The notes: generated from the letters alone by a model not told the origin. Counted from the stretch's first letter, positions 35,022 through 46,360 are shown. The stretch is 64,000 nucleotides of DNA from Cricetomys ansorgei (GCA_026225945.1 JAMJFZ010000597.1:7228501-7292500); one strand, 5' to 3'. Numbers and translations are program-made.

Positions 35022-35045
35022 TTTATTTTTCTCTGGTTTTCACAG
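35022..35045 (+). other. Spon1: 3' splice site of the Spon1 exon
   Basis: A T-rich tract with tttattttt and ctctggttttcacag ends at 35045 and abuts the reading frame. It is a strong acceptor by eye. A branch point could lie in the gctgcatttcaat segment just upstream, but this was not scored. Confidence 0.9.
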
Positions 35046-35179
35046 ATCATAGATGAAGAAGAGACCCAGTTTATGAGTAACTGCCCCGTGGCGGTCACCG
35101 AAAGCACCCCTCGTAGGAGGACTCGGATCCAGGTGTTTTGGATAGCACCACCCGCAGGAACAGGCTGTGTGATTCTGAA
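35046..35179 (+). CDS. Spon1: Spon1 (F-spondin) internal coding exon, reeler domain
   Basis: Internal exon of F-spondin, a secreted extracellular-matrix protein that acts in axon guidance and cell adhesion and also binds APP family members. The exon opens in phase 0: 44 complete codons begin IIDEEETQFM and end CVIL, and two bases (AA) of a split lysine codon remain. The preceding bases are a pyrimidine-rich tract ending in cag, and the following bases are gtaagtaag, so both splice sites are close to consensus. Against F-spondin as I remember it (about 807 residues) this is roughly residues 116-160, inside the N-terminal reeler domain (about 29-194). The cysteines at codons 13 (35082-35084) and 41 (35166-35168) fall where the reeler cysteines C128 and C156 are expected. 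No stop or frameshift is present. The partner exons are outside the window. The exon number is not assigned. An intronless copy is excluded by the flanking splice signals. Confidence 0.97.
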
Positions 35180-35188
35180 GTAAGTAAG
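35178..35188 (+). other. Spon1: 5' splice site of the Spon1 exon
   Basis: AA followed by gtaagtaag is close to the full donor consensus. It leaves the reading frame in phase 2, which fits an F-spondin lysine codon completed by the next exon. Confidence 0.9.
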
Positions 35189-35564
35189 CATGGACTCTTC
35201 ACCCACCTCCCTGCAGTTACCAAAGACTCCCGTGTATCGGCAGGAAGAGTTGTGGCTTCTGGGGTGTGGGTAAACACTTCTCTGGATCTTCCATTTTCTC
35301 CATTTTAAATGCGTAAGCAATCAAGTGTCTCTGTCTTCTTCCGGCTAGTCTCTGCACTCATAGAGGCAATGAGGCTACGACTGATTAAGAAAAACATAAC
35401 CCAACCAGGTGAATTATAAGCCTGACTTCCCCATTTGGATTTTAACATTTTTTTCTTAGGATTCTAAGAATTCCCCCATAACTAGTATCCTTAAATGTGC
35501 TCCAGCTGACCTGATGCCCAACTGTAACCTCAGCTTCCTCTGCCTTACAAGCCTATCTTCCACC

Positions 35565-35755
35565 TCAGATGGTAGAACCTAGCCTAATACACAGCAGGCC
35601 TCAGGATGGATCTCCAGCACTAAATAAGAAGTGTACACCTGCAACCTTAGCACTCAGAGGTAGAAGCAGGAGGATCAGATGCTCAAGGTTGTCTTTGGAT
35701 ACAGAGTATGTTTGAGGCCATCCTGGGCTTCATGGGACCAAGTCTCAAAATACAA
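35565..35755 (+). mobile_element. B4 SINE (ID head plus B1-like half)
   Basis: tagcctaatacacagcaggc and ggatctccagcactaaataa, then gtacacctgcaaccttagca, agcaggaggatcagatgctc and gaggccatcctgggcttcat. Confidence 0.7.
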
Positions 35756-36252
35756 TTACTTTGCACCACCACTTCTCAAGTAGCCTCCCCAGCAGCCTCT
35801 GGGTGAACTACCACAGGGGAGGGCTTTAGCCAGCCAGGATCACTTCCTCTAATAGGCAGCATTGTCTCAAAGCTGCATCTCCAAACTTATGAACTACAAA
35901 GCGATAGTCTTTGAGATGTAAGGAGAGGAGGAGGAAGACAATTATTTCTCAGGTCATATAAGTTTGTTAGATGCCATATCCTGGATCTCCATCTTGCAGA
36001 CTGACAGCACCGACTAACATGGTAGAAGGCTTTGAAAAATCCCAACAAACAAAAATTCCTGTTTATCATTCCAGTGGCATGTCCCAAACTTACTTGATTC
36101 AAAAGCCCCGTTTAAAATTTTCCCTTACGATGCCAGTTATTTGAGACCGATTTAAAGGCACATTTCGATTGACGACGAGACTTCTAGGACTTCAGAGGAA
36201 TGGTTATGAATAGATGGAGGGCTCCAGTCCAAGCATCCAAGGCAGCACATTT

Positions 36253-36400
36253 TGGCCCAGTATGGTGGCACATGCTTAATCCCAGCACTTAGAAAGCAGA
36301 GGCAGGAAAATTAGAAGTTCAAGGTCAGCTTCAACTACATAGAGAGATCCAGGTCACTCTGGACTACATAAGACAAAAAAAAAACCTGTCTCAAAAAAGG
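36253..36400 (+). mobile_element. B1 SINE
   Basis: cagtatggtggcacatgctt, aatcccagcacttagaaagc, aagttcaaggtcagcttcaa, then an A-run and cctgtctcaaaaaagg. Confidence 0.8.
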
Positions 36401-37582
36401 TATGCATCATTTTTTCATGGAGGTGGAGACTTGGACTCCCCCAGCCATATTCCTGTCCTGAATCCCCAGGGCCTTTTTGTGTGTTTGGTTCATTTGCTAA
36501 ATGTGAGCATGCAGGCCCACCCTGTAATTGGTCCTCGAATCTCCTAGGAGCTACTGATAACAGGGCCTCCCCTGACTTCAGCTGTGCCTGACCAACGGGA
36601 GCAAACCCACCAAGATCTCTGGAAACACCTGCCCATTGTTAAACACAGCTTCATCTCTGCCTTGCCTCCCTTGGCCGACTCATAATTTTCTTCCTTCCTT
36701 AGCTGAACACACATTGGGCATCTTTTCTCTGATTTCTTGATAAATTTGCCTTAGTGCTATTTACACCGATGGTCTAAAAACTTAAACCACAGGACTTTTT
36801 AAATGAAACTGTGTCTATAAATTGCAATACTAAGCATATGCTGGCTGAAATGTGGGCCTTGAGGAAATAACTGAAGACCACCGAGAACAGCAGCACGCTG
36901 TAGCCGAGAGTCAGTTACCACCACTGGCTTGCAGCAGATACTGAAAGGCAGGAAGAGGAGTGGGGAAGCCTCTGGTGGGATTGGGGGATGGAAGGCTTCA
37001 GGTCTGCTCTGCCAGGAGGTGGTTGCCATGGGAAAGCTGGTGGCAGGCAGGCTGAAAGTGATGAAGCTCAGCCTCTCATGTGGTCAGTGTGGGGGATCCA
37101 CTTGGCTTCACTGGTTGGTCCTAGATTAAGAGGAAGGGAGATGATGGGAAGTGGAGGCTTGGCAGTCAATGCGTAATTCCTGAGGAATTTGGATGGGGTG
37201 CAGTGTCAGAATCCCACAGTCCTTGTCGCGTGTGGTCTGGCCATTGTGTCTGTGTACCTGCAGTCTCTCAGCCTCGAGACTGGGTCCCAAGGCTGATGTT
37301 CTAGTACCCAGGTCCTGGACTTATGGTAGCATGGTCTCTCCACAGAGCCCAGGGCTTTAAAGAAGATAGCTTGAAAATAACTGACCGGGTAACAAGTCTC
37401 CCCGCTCTCAAAGGACTATTCACCTAGCCCATATCTTTGGTTTTCTTTGCTTTCTTGTTTTCACAAACTAGAGATATTTGATCTTCCTGGTGGAATCCAG
37501 AAAGGCAACCCTTGTTTACCCACTGACAGTCAACATATGTGAGTGAGTATTTTTTCCATTTTAACAATGAACATATGTGGCT
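36401..37582. other. Unique intronic sequence
   Basis: Two overlapping plus frames (36929-37129 and 36988-37176) are Gly/Arg-rich and unsupported. No repeat identified. Confidence 0.35.
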
Positions 37583-37760
37583 TGTTCATTCACTCCTTCA
37601 ACAAATGTGACTGGGCTCTTATCTGCCCACCCTTTGGGGACATCCAGGCATCGGAGAGTTTCTGCCTTGCACCGTCTCATGGGTTAGATGGGGAAGAGAG
37701 ACCAGCTAGCCAGTGTCTCCTGTGTGCCAGGCACTCAACTGCACATCCAGCCACCTGGCA
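37583..37760. repeat. L2/MIR-derived fragment
   Basis: ttcattcactccttcaacaa at the left and gtgtgccaggcactcaactg at the right are typical L2 3'-end/MIR phrases. Confidence 0.4.
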
Positions 37761-38675
37761 GGCTCCGGCAAACTCACACGGGAGGAGACAGGCCCCCTGG
37801 AGCAGGGCAACTAGAGAGTCCTTACTCTTCCTTTCTCCTGAAGGAATTACATCTAAGCCACAGTTCTTGTTTAAAAATTCATCATTCTATAGGTGAGACA
37901 AAAACTCAGTCACACTGCAAACTTTCAAGCAACGCAAAATGGAACAAGATATAGAAATGATATAGAGAGAATACAGAAAAAGTAAAAACTCCCTAGCAGT
38001 CTCCCCAACCATAATCCCAGCATTCCCCACATGAAGACAGCAATAGATACCAATTTTATGGGTGTGCTTTAAACTTTTATGTGTTCATTTATATTCATCC
38101 ATTATAATTCATTATATTATGTGGAGTCCTGAACCTGAATGAGTATTCACTCGGTAGAAATTATTAGAGATGTGTCTGTTTCAAAATAGATACGCATATT
38201 TATACTTGATTTTTAAGCTACTGTACATATTCTGTGGTATGAATATGCTAATTACTCTCCAAGAAGTTCACATTTAGATCCTCTTAAGGTCTTTCATATA
38301 TAACAAGCAGTGATCTAAAACAGACATGCAAGTACAAGTCTCTTTAAGCGGATATGCAAGCTTTTATCCACAGTAGATGACAAAGCACAGGATGTAAGGG
38401 ATACACAGGCTGGTTTCCACAGGCACCACCATATTGTCCTCCAAAATCGTGACAGACATGCTCCTCAGCTGTGGGTGAAAGAGCCTATATCCTTACCTGT
38501 TTAATAGCCGTTGACGTTATCAATTTTTAAGAGCCTTCCATCTGAGACTTAAAATACTAACACAGGTTAATCTACTGCTATTTTACCATTACTGTAGTAT
38601 TTATTCCAATTATATTCTTCCTGGGAACGGCCAGTTCCTCCGCATGTCCATTTTTCTAATAATGTGTCTTTTAAC

Positions 38676-38678
38676 GTG

Positions 38679-38719
<41 letters not shown>
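38676..38719. repeat. Alternating purine-pyrimidine tract with a CG palindrome
   Basis: GTGTGCGCGCACAC (38676-38689) is a perfect 14-bp palindrome continuous with (CA)n and TATATAT. Confidence 0.95.
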
Positions 38720-38744
38720 GTTTTAAAGTATGTTTTAAAATACT

Positions 38745-38912
38745 TTTCTAAAGCCAGGGATGGTGGCACATTCTTGTACTGCTAGCATTTTGGAGACGGA
38801 GGCAGGAAGATCTGAAGTTCAAGGTTTTCCTTGGCTACATAATAAAGCCAGGTTGGGCTACATGAGATCATGCCTGAAAAACATGAATGAATGAATGAAT
38901 GAATGAATGAAT
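38745..38912 (+). mobile_element. B1 SINE followed by (GAAT)n
   Basis: agccagggatggtggcacat, agacggaggcaggaagatct, gaagttcaaggttttccttg, catgagatcatgcctgaaaa, then gaat units at 38884-38912. Confidence 0.8.
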
Positions 38913-39117
38913 ATATAAACAAGATACATTTTTATATATAAGGATCCAGATAGTTCAAAACTATGTTATTTTATTTCATATTTAAATTATATATTTATAG
39001 TCTATATTTAAAGTTGATCTTTATACAGTCCAGGCAGTGATATTTATTAAATGTTATCTCTGTTTTACTTTTAACTTTGTCCATTGGTGTTTTATCATTC
39101 TAATGTTTGAAATTTGA

Positions 39118-39420
39118 GGCTGGGGAGATGACTTAGGCAGTAAACTGCTTACTGTGCAATCGTGAGGACTGGAGTCTGCATCTCCAGCACCCACAGAAAT
39201 GTCTTGCGGGCATGACAGCCCTCCAATAATTCCAGCTCTCAGAAGGTAGAGGGAAAGGCTCTCTGGGGCAGGCTGGGAAGTGAGACCAGTGGAGCTCCAG
39301 GATCAGGTGACCCATCTCAGTATATAATGTTGGAAGAGACGGTGTGAGACACCTGTTGTTAATCTCTGGCTTTCTTACACATGTATTCTCACTCACACAT
39401 ACACTTATGCCACTACATAT
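39118..39420 (+). mobile_element. Long B2-superfamily SINE
   Basis: aggctggggagatgacttag, gcagtaaactgcttactgtg, tctgcatctccagcacccac, a middle ccagtggagctccaggatca block, and a CA-rich 3' tail. Confidence 0.75.
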
Positions 39421-39481
39421 GTGAACATACACACACTTCATGTTTCTCTCTTTACACACACACACACAACACGCACGCATA

Positions 39482-39665
39482 TACATACATACATATACAT
39501 ATATATACCTATATATTATACAAATATATTTATATTCTATATTCTTTATATTAATACTTTATATTCTTATATTTATAAGTATATTTATATTCTTTATAAG
39601 TATATTCTAAATATATTTATATTTATGTGTTTATAAATATAAATATATATATTTATATTCTTATA
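39482..39665. repeat. AT-rich low-complexity tract
   Basis: About 180 bp of nearly pure A/T built from tatat, ttatattct and aatatatt units, likely easily unwound. Confidence 0.95.
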
Positions 39666-39689
39666 TATTCTTAAAAATATAGATTTTGT

Positions 39690-39806
39690 TTTTCTTTTGA
39701 GATAGGGTTGCTCTATGTAACTCTGGCTATCCTGGAACTTACTCTTTAAACTAGGCTGGCCTTGAACTCACAGAGATCCACCTGACTCTGCCTTACAAGT
39801 GCTGGA
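39690..39806 (-). mobile_element. B1 SINE, antisense
   Basis: gagatagggttgctctatgt, aactctggctatcctggaac, aggctggccttgaactcaca, gagatccacctgactctgcc, caagtgctgg. Confidence 0.9.
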
Positions 39807-39869
39807 ATTTTAATTTTAAAATAAGCTTAGACCTTTTATCTTCCTAGAATTTAACTTTGCTAATGACAT

Positions 39870-40690
39870 GGCATCAGTAGGCCACAACAAAATACTGAAG
39901 GCCTGCTCAGCTCAAAATGAGGTGGCAGAGGAAAGTTGAATGAAACACCGATGTGGGAAGGAGGACCGTGAGGGAATCTACGCCATCAGGTCTGAAGGTT
40001 GGGGAGAACGAGGTCACCCACTGACAGGAACTGAAGCATTTGCAGAGAAGCAGCTAGCCTCAGGGATCCCACAGGGACCCCCCCAAGCCTAGTGCTTCTT
40101 CTGTTTCCCTTTGGGTTTTTCCTCTTTGACCTGACCCCATCCACAAAAGTCTTGGAGCCTATGTAAGTAATTCATACAAAGCATCTATCCAATGAAGCCC
40201 AGGGGTGGATGGCCAGGCAGCTCTCTGCAGAAGCAGCCCAGAGACAACGGCACAGATGAGAATCAGAACGCAATCTCTTTCACACAGTAGAGTCAGCCAT
40301 CCCCCATCCCTTTGCTGAGTAGTGTCTTTTCCCAATGGTGTGGATTGTTACTTTGTGGAAAGCAAAATCTTTGCATAGCTCTTCTCAGTTCACCTGCTCT
40401 TTATCCTGTCCCCTCTCCATGAATCCCGCACTGTTTCTAGCATAATTTTGTTTTGGTGACAAGTTATCGCTCACTAATCTTCTAAGCGTTCAAAAGGCTC
40501 ATGGTTATTCAAACAGACTTATAATTCCAGGTGAATCATAAAATAAGTGTGCTCTGTTGAATAAAACCTGATGCTGGGATTTTGAACGATGCTACACTGA
40601 ATTAACAGTTGAATGTGGGGAGAGCTGTCTTCCCTGTTGTATGTTTTCTAGTCAAAACCAATTCATTTCCCTGCTTACCCAGGGCTTTTA
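39870..40690. other. Unassigned segment within the antisense L1
   Basis: Neither L1-like nor a repeat I recognise, although L1 text flanks it. It may be an insertion or a diverged part. No gene evidence. Confidence 0.3.
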
Positions 40691-41279
40691 GATTTCATAA
40701 AGTCTTGTGGTTTTTCTTCATTTAAATCGTGCATTCTAAGCAGGCTTTTCTCCATGGACAACTTTTAATTTCGTTGCTTTTGTGAATGGTGTCTCTTACC
40801 TGGTTGTACTTTCTGATCACTCCTTGTGTTTATTGACCTGAGTTTTTAACCTGGACAGCACTGCATTCTCTCAGTAGTTTGAAAGGTTTGTTCTTTCATT
40901 CTTTGGAGACTGTGTGTAATTGTTCACATCTGAAAACTATAATAATGCATACTTATATCTTTTGTTTCTTTAATGTTTTGATTTTACTGGGAATGCACTG
41001 CATTTTGTTTTAAAGTACTTTATTTGATTAAAGTTGATGTCATCGATAAAGTTTAGGAAATCTTTTTGTCTATCTGGACCGGTTTCCTTCATTTTCAATG
41101 AGATAGCGTAGTATTGAAAAGTATATGAAAGTAGTATTTGCAAATCCAACCAGCCAGTGTACCTGCCAGATACCCAAATATATACCAGAAACTGAGAAAA
41201 ACTCGGCTTAGAATTTAAGTAATGATCCCGACTTTGAAAACACTTTTAGTCTAGTTGTGATATAAATAAAAATATGTAT

Positions 41280-41725
41280 GCAAAAGTTAGCAGGCCTGGG
41301 ATATGAATAGGGACAAATTGAGCATGGTTAGAGTTTAGAAAGAAGATGGGCGAAGAATGGAATAATGAGATCTTCTTAGAAATGTCAGCATTTATGTCTT
41401 AATGGCGATGATGAGTTTGGGGTAAACGGATGGAAGGGAAGAGGTTACTCCAGGTAAAGAGAACAAGCAGAGTCAAAACCTCAATGAGGACTTGGAGTTG
41501 CGTGCAGCTCTGAGAGACAGTTAACAGACAGACACATCGAGATCAGGAGATCCCTGGGGGCCGAAATCCATTACCAAATCAGGGATGTCATCCAGTGTCA
41601 GCATGAAGAGACTGAAATTGACTCAAGAGCATCATGGGAACAATTAGTGGTTATTAAACAGGGAGGCTGTGCAGTGGGAAGTTTTATTAAAGCTAACAAG
41701 GATGCTTGAGATCCAGCCACAGAGT
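41280..41725 (-). mobile_element. L2 LINE fragment
   Basis: ttactccaggtaaagagaac, aagcagagtcaaaacctcaa and attaaacagggaggctgtgc are antisense L2 phrases in order. Confidence 0.45.
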
Positions 41726-41772
41726 TTTGGACAGACAAAAATGAAATGTAATGAGAACAGTGAAATGTTCTG

Positions 41773-41990
41773 TTGGGAATGTGGCTCAGTTGGAAGGGTG
41801 TTTGCCTAGCACGCATGAAACTCTAGACACTACCTCCAGTCCTGGATAAAGCCTGCTTTGATGGCTCATGTCCATGTCCAGTGCTTGGGAAGTGGGGGGT
41901 AGAGTTCAGGTCATCCTCAGCTACAGAGTGAGTTCTAGGGCAGCTTGGATTACATAAGACGCCATTGAGACAGAGAGGGAGGGAAGGAAG
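41773..41990 (+). mobile_element. B4 SINE
   Basis: ctgttgggaatgtggctcag, ttggaagggtgtttgcctag and cacgcatgaaactctagaca, then gatggctcatgtccatgtcc and ggcagcttggattacataag. Followed by a purine-rich tail (41970-42020). Confidence 0.8.
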
Positions 41991-41999
41991 TGGGGGAGT

Positions 42000-42830
42000 C
42001 AAGGGAAGGGAAGAAAAGGGAGTGCACAGCTGTATCACAGATTCAAAGAAAGAGCATTATGTTGTTTTTTAACATTTATTAAATATTCTATGTATTCTAA
42101 CATATTCTATTAGAGCTGGGGGAAAAGAGACACCTTCCCCTCAAGTGAGATAACAAACTTTCTTTTTCAAAATCTAGTTAGAACTGGCAATGTTATGGTT
42201 AGTTCTTAATTCCTGAGAATTTGAACATCATCATTAAGTTTTCTGTGAATTTACAACAAAACACACATGTTACTATTTAAATTAACAATGTCTGAAAACA
42301 TATTTCAGCAAGGAAAACCATCCTCCAAAGTATATCCCTGGTAGGAAAAGCTGGAGCCTCTCTGAAGCCCACTTGGTTGGCTGTGAAGGCTACACAGCGC
42401 AATGGTGACTTTCCTCTTGGCATATGGACTGTTCCCCCTTTCCATTTGCATGCAGATTTCTGAATTAGTGCTGGTGTTGCAGGCAGCCCTCTCTACAGCT
42501 TTCTTCTCCCTTCCAATGACATTCCAGGCCTTCAGGTGCCATGGCCTACTGTGATCCTGTAAGACTGCTGCAAACTGTTACAGCCAAGTAACAGATTAGA
42601 GGAGAAAGAAAGATGTGCCTTAGGTAGGATAGACGATTCCTGACTCCACAGCAGGATGCCCTGTCCCTTTAGCCTGATCAGGTCTTCGGTTGGATGTGGT
42701 CTTCTCTTCCCATGCTTTCATTATCAGTGGCTGGAATTCCAGCTCTTGCTTGTCCCTACCAGGAAGGATCTGAGAGTGCATAGTCTCCCGAGGACAAGGT
42801 GGACCATTTGAGGAATTCAACTTTCTAAAA
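42000..42830. other. Unique intronic sequence
   Basis: 42060-42310 is AT-rich and repeat-free. The rest is GC-balanced. No exon evidence. Confidence 0.35.
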
Positions 42831-42834
42831 CAAT

Positions 42835-42990
42835 GATGGTAGCCAAGAGCCAAGCACTGTTCCGGGTTACAAATGCCCATTTTCTCTTTAAAGCAGCCTC
42901 ATGATGTAGATGCTAAGGGAAAGGCTGAGGCATCGGGAAGCCAGGTAACTTCTCAAGGTCATGGAATAGGCGGCAGTGTTTAGAAGCATC
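42835..42990 (+). repeat. MIR SINE
   Basis: gccaagcactgttccgggtt, cagcctcatgatgtagatgc, gggaaaggctgaggcatcgg and ccaggtaacttctcaaggtc track MIR. Confidence 0.7.
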
Positions 42991-43149
42991 AATGCTCCGG
43001 AGCGATGATCCTAACATTGCACTTCAGTCGCTTGGACGGGGGCTGTGGTTCAAGCTGAGATTCTATATCTCATCTTTACACATCCCCATTAGGCAGGTCC
43101 TGAAGTGGTACGTTCTGGTTTCTCTACTTGGCTTGTCACTTGGTCCATT

Positions 43150-43480
43150 GCCTTGTCTGCAGACACTTCTTGCCTTACTGTCACAGGAACCCCTGATACG
43201 GTTGGTCACACACGCTCCTTACCCTCTGGCCCTTACCTTGATGTAAGACTTGCCTAAGGAGCCCATCATGGCTCCCCATCACCCTAAAGACACAGTTCAA
43301 AATCCTAACCCTGCCATGTAAGTCTCCCATTCCTTCAGCAGGGTATCTCACCAGCCTATTCTTAATCACTCGGTGAACCCTGCTCTACAGCCTTTCTCCT
43401 CTGCTCATTACTTTGGTAACGTTTGTTGAGCACTTCCTGTATGCAGTCAACTGAGGATGTGGGAGGATGTCTTTGACCCA
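43150..43480 (+). mobile_element. L2 LINE 3' fragment
   Basis: catcaccctaaagacacagt, tcaaaatcctaaccctgcca and a gttgagcacttcctgtatgc phrase are typical of L2. The last phrase is in the opposite sense, so two pieces may be joined. Confidence 0.45.
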
Positions 43481-43974
43481 GAGGCAATCCATAAATAATA
43501 TGCAGGTGCACAGCCCTTCATCCTGAAGTCCAAAGACTAAAATTCAGATTTTTCATTACTTCTGTAAGACCCAAACCTTCCCTGGACTGAATTGACTATT
43601 GTCTTTAGTGTTGATATGAGTTTGATTTATGAGATACAGCCCCAGACCCTATGGAGTGGAGCATGCACTGCATTATCTTCCTATAACCCAAAATAGTCTT
43701 AATTCTGAAATATGTCTGGCCTCAAGGGTGTGTGAGGCATTCTTCATGCAGTTTTGAATGGGACTCTGGAGATGTTACCAGCGTGCTACAGCAGCAGGAA
43801 GAGACAGCCATGAGCAGGATCCCTAAAATGAGGCAATTCGTTTTTCATCAGTGAAATAACTTGTAGCTGCGGCTGCTGTAAGCACTGAGAGCTCATTCAG
43901 TGTGAGTGTAGCCAAAGGATGAAGTCAAAGTTCTCCAGCAGTTTGAGGCCCTTCACCACTTGCTTCAGCCACTT

Positions 43975-44060
43975 GCAGTGAGTGTTAGGGACAGAACTCA
44001 GAGCCGTGCACATATAAGCATGTGTTCTACCACTGAGAGACATCCAAGCCCTGCTCCATC
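43975..44060 (-). mobile_element. ID-type SINE, antisense
   Basis: gggacagaactcagagccgt, gtgttctaccactgagagac, atccaagccctgctcc. Confidence 0.65.
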
Positions 44061-44154
44061 CAACTCTATAGCCTCATTTCCAGCCCCACTGTTCAAACAG
44101 GATGTCTGAAGGCAGGCACCGGTTTTGTTTTTCTCTGTGACTTTAAAAGGATGA

Positions 44155-44285
44155 TAAGCCATAACCTGTGGGCCAAATCCAACCTCCCTCCCCCCCCCAC
44201 CCCCACTTCTATTGGAGCACAGCCAGTCTTTTATTTATATATTGTTTATGGTGGCTTTTATCATCCTGCAGCAAAACAAAAAGCT
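44155..44285. mobile_element. Ancient hAT-like DNA transposon remnant
   Basis: ctgtgggccaaatccaacct, a C-rich insert, ctattggagcacagccagtc, ttttatttatatattgttta, tggtggcttttatcatcctg. This is the common gggccaaatcc...ggaacacagcca motif set. Family name not certain. Confidence 0.55.
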
Positions 44286-44288
44286 GCA

Positions 44289-44470
44289 TTGGGCTGGAGA
44301 GATGCTTAGAGGTTAAGAACACCAACTGCTCTTGCAGAAGACGTGGGTTCCATTCTCAGCACCCACATGATGGCTCTTAACCATCTGTAACTCTAATTCC
44401 AGGGGACCCCATGCCCTCTTCTGGCCTCTGTGAGCACTAGACACAACATGGTGATATATGCATTGGAACA
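44289..44470 (+). mobile_element. B3-type SINE
   Basis: gggctggagagatgcttaga, agaacaccaactgctcttgc, ccattctcagcacccacatg, taactctaattccaggggac, ccctcttctggcctctgtga. Confidence 0.9.
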
Positions 44471-44679
44471 GGGACAAGTCAATTTCTTCTACAAGGGAAC
44501 AGAAAGCGAGAGATACAGCAGGCAGGCAAAATGTGCACCATCCAAGGTCAGTGGGACATATCTGGTCGCTGCAATGATGGTCTCAGTCAGACGTGGGCTG
44601 AGAGGATGTGAAGAAACATACAGTGACTTCTGCAATCTAAACATTTGGGCTTTTCTCCTAAATGTCCTTACAAATGTTG

Positions 44680-44980
44680 AAACCTAATCCCCGGTGTGAA
44701 AACATTAGGAAAGAGACTACAGGGTGATTGAATCGTGAGGTTGGAGCCACAGTGAATGGGACCAGTACCCTCATGGAGGAGATAAGAGAGCTTTCCTTCT
44801 TTCTGTATTTAATACCGTGTAAGATTTTGAGAAGGCAGCCATCTGTATCTGGAAGTGGGTACTTCCTGGACATTGAATTAGCCAGCACCCTGATCTTGGC
44901 CTTCCCAGACTCTACAAATAAAGTTAGGTTATTTTTATAGCCACTTAGCTGATGATATTTTATGAAGGCAGCCTGAATGT
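44680..44980 (+). mobile_element. MLT1A-type MaLR LTR
   Basis: ttgaaacctaatccccggtg, gtgattgaatcgtgaggttg, gccacagtgaatgggaccag, gagaaggcagccatctgtat, ccctgatcttggccttccca and ctacaaataaagttaggtta give a full-length match in order. Confidence 0.85.
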
Positions 44981-44984
44981 ATGC

Positions 44985-45015
<31 letters not shown>

Positions 45016-45180
45016 CTGTCTGTGCCCATGAATGCAGGTGCCCATAGAGGCCAGAAAAAGGTTGGCTCCCCTGGTGCTCCGGGCAGTTGTGGGCCGCCAT
45101 GTGGGTGAAGGGAATAGAACCTGGGCCTTCTGCAAGAGCAGCAAGCACTCTAACTGCTGAGTTATCTCTGCAGCTCCTGC
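44985..45180 (-). mobile_element. B3-type SINE, antisense
   Basis: A TG-rich tail, then gtgcccatagaggccagaaa, gttgtgggccgccatgtggg, aatagaacctgggccttctg, caagagcagcaagcactcta, ctgagttatctctgcagctc. Confidence 0.85.
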
Positions 45181-46360
45181 ATAGCACATCTCACAAAGCT
45201 CTGTAGGGATTTCACTCAACTGAGGTTCAGAGTCTATATTCTGGGTAATAAAGCAGTCAAGTTATGGAGTGGGACTTAACACCACTACTTAGTGACTCCT
45301 TGTTAGCCACAAAGTGACACTGCTGAGGTTGCCAATCTCGCCCTCTGCCTCTTAATCTATGAGAGTGAAGCAGTCCCTTCTGATCCAAAATGGGAGGGAT
45401 TGCTATTTCCTAAATTCCATTGGGAAAATGGAAAAACAAACAAACAAACTGGCAAAGGACAAGCTCGTTGGTGGGAGAAGGCTGAGCATTAAAGAGGACT
45501 TAGCTAGTACTTAATACTTTGCGACTTCATAGGGCTTACCAGTTCTTTCCATCTGAGGCTGAATAGCGCAGGAAAGTCTACATGTGATGACAGTGTGTGA
45601 TTCGGATAGAGAGGCGAGGTTGGGAGGGTCCGATGTTGCTGGGGTAAAGGTTATTCCATAACTTCTATGGAGTTGGGTGATGAGGAGAGTCACAAGCTTG
45701 TTTGTCATGAGACGAGGTGGCTTTGCTTGCCAGCTGTGACCTCACCACAGCACCCGAGGAGGAGTGAGGAATTACACGAGAGGTGGGGGCTCTGGCTACT
45801 GTGGCAGCCTGTTGGGGACAGCAGTGCCATGCAGCACACTTGGTTGAGAAAGACCTGGATCCTAGGGCCAACCACCCAACAGGTGGAATCCAGATGCTAG
45901 GAGTTCCTGGAAGGCCAGCTGTGGCATGGCTCCAGGGCACAGTCCATTGACAGCTTAGTTTCATTAGGCAGCTGGGAACCCAGGTGCAGGATCCAACCCT
46001 TGTGGGAGGAAGCTGGCAAGAACAAAACAGGAAATGCTGGCTGTAGAAGACAGAGCTTCCAGCACTGCAGCTAACTGAAACCCAGGTGGGAAATGAAAGC
46101 TGGGATCTCCAGACAGGGCCAACATCATGCAGATCCAGCAGGGGATTGCGATAGGACAGCCCACAGAAGCACAGAGAAGCCTATCTCACTTGAGTACCCA
46201 GGTCTAAACCAGAGGGCTGGATCAGGCCTCTTCTGCTAATGGAGAATAGTTGCTAATACATACTTTGTCCTGGTCAGGGCATCCACCAAAGATGTCCTGA
46301 CCCTGTGAATGCCTCTGTTGTAGTAAAGTTAGAATAACATGATATAAAAGCAACTGTTTT
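45181..46360. other. Unassigned block, GC-richer at 45650-46230
   Basis: A (CAAA)n sits at about 45435. 45650-46230 is GC-rich with opposing frames (45665-45964 - and 45667-45900 +) and no family I recognise. It could be a degenerate L1 5' UTR or an LTR. Confidence 0.3.

Larger units (their letters stand above)
1..35045 (+). other. Spon1: Intron of Spon1 upstream of the exon (partial)
   Basis: Inferred from the sense-strand exon that follows. The 35 kb contain no second exon with coding sequence and paired splice sites. They are filled with SINE, LINE, LTR and DNA-transposon remnants plus unique sequence. The upstream exon, which should end in the reeler segment before IIDEEE, lies beyond the left edge. 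Confidence 0.85.
37940..41130 (-). mobile_element. Ancient L1 (L1M-type), antisense, in several pieces
   Basis: Colinear antisense ORF2 text. 37940-38675 has gaaaaagtaaaaactcccta, aaccataatcccagcattcc, accatattgtcctccaaaat and cgcatgtccatttttctaat. 38930-39115 has cttttaactttgtccattgg. 40690-41130 has cttttaatttcgttgctttt, gtgaatggtgtctcttacct and a decayed mirror of the RT region. Interrupted by (CA)n, B1, a long SINE, an AT block, B1 and an unassigned 0.8-kb segment. Confidence 0.6.

Noticed and set aside
35046..35179. Reading the exon as a processed Spon1 pseudogene fragment
   Set aside because: Clean acceptor and donor signals sit exactly at the ends of similarity and the frame is intact.
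38884..38912. (GAAT)n as a CRISPR-like or satellite array
   Set aside because: A plain tetranucleotide repeat at a B1 tail with no spacers.
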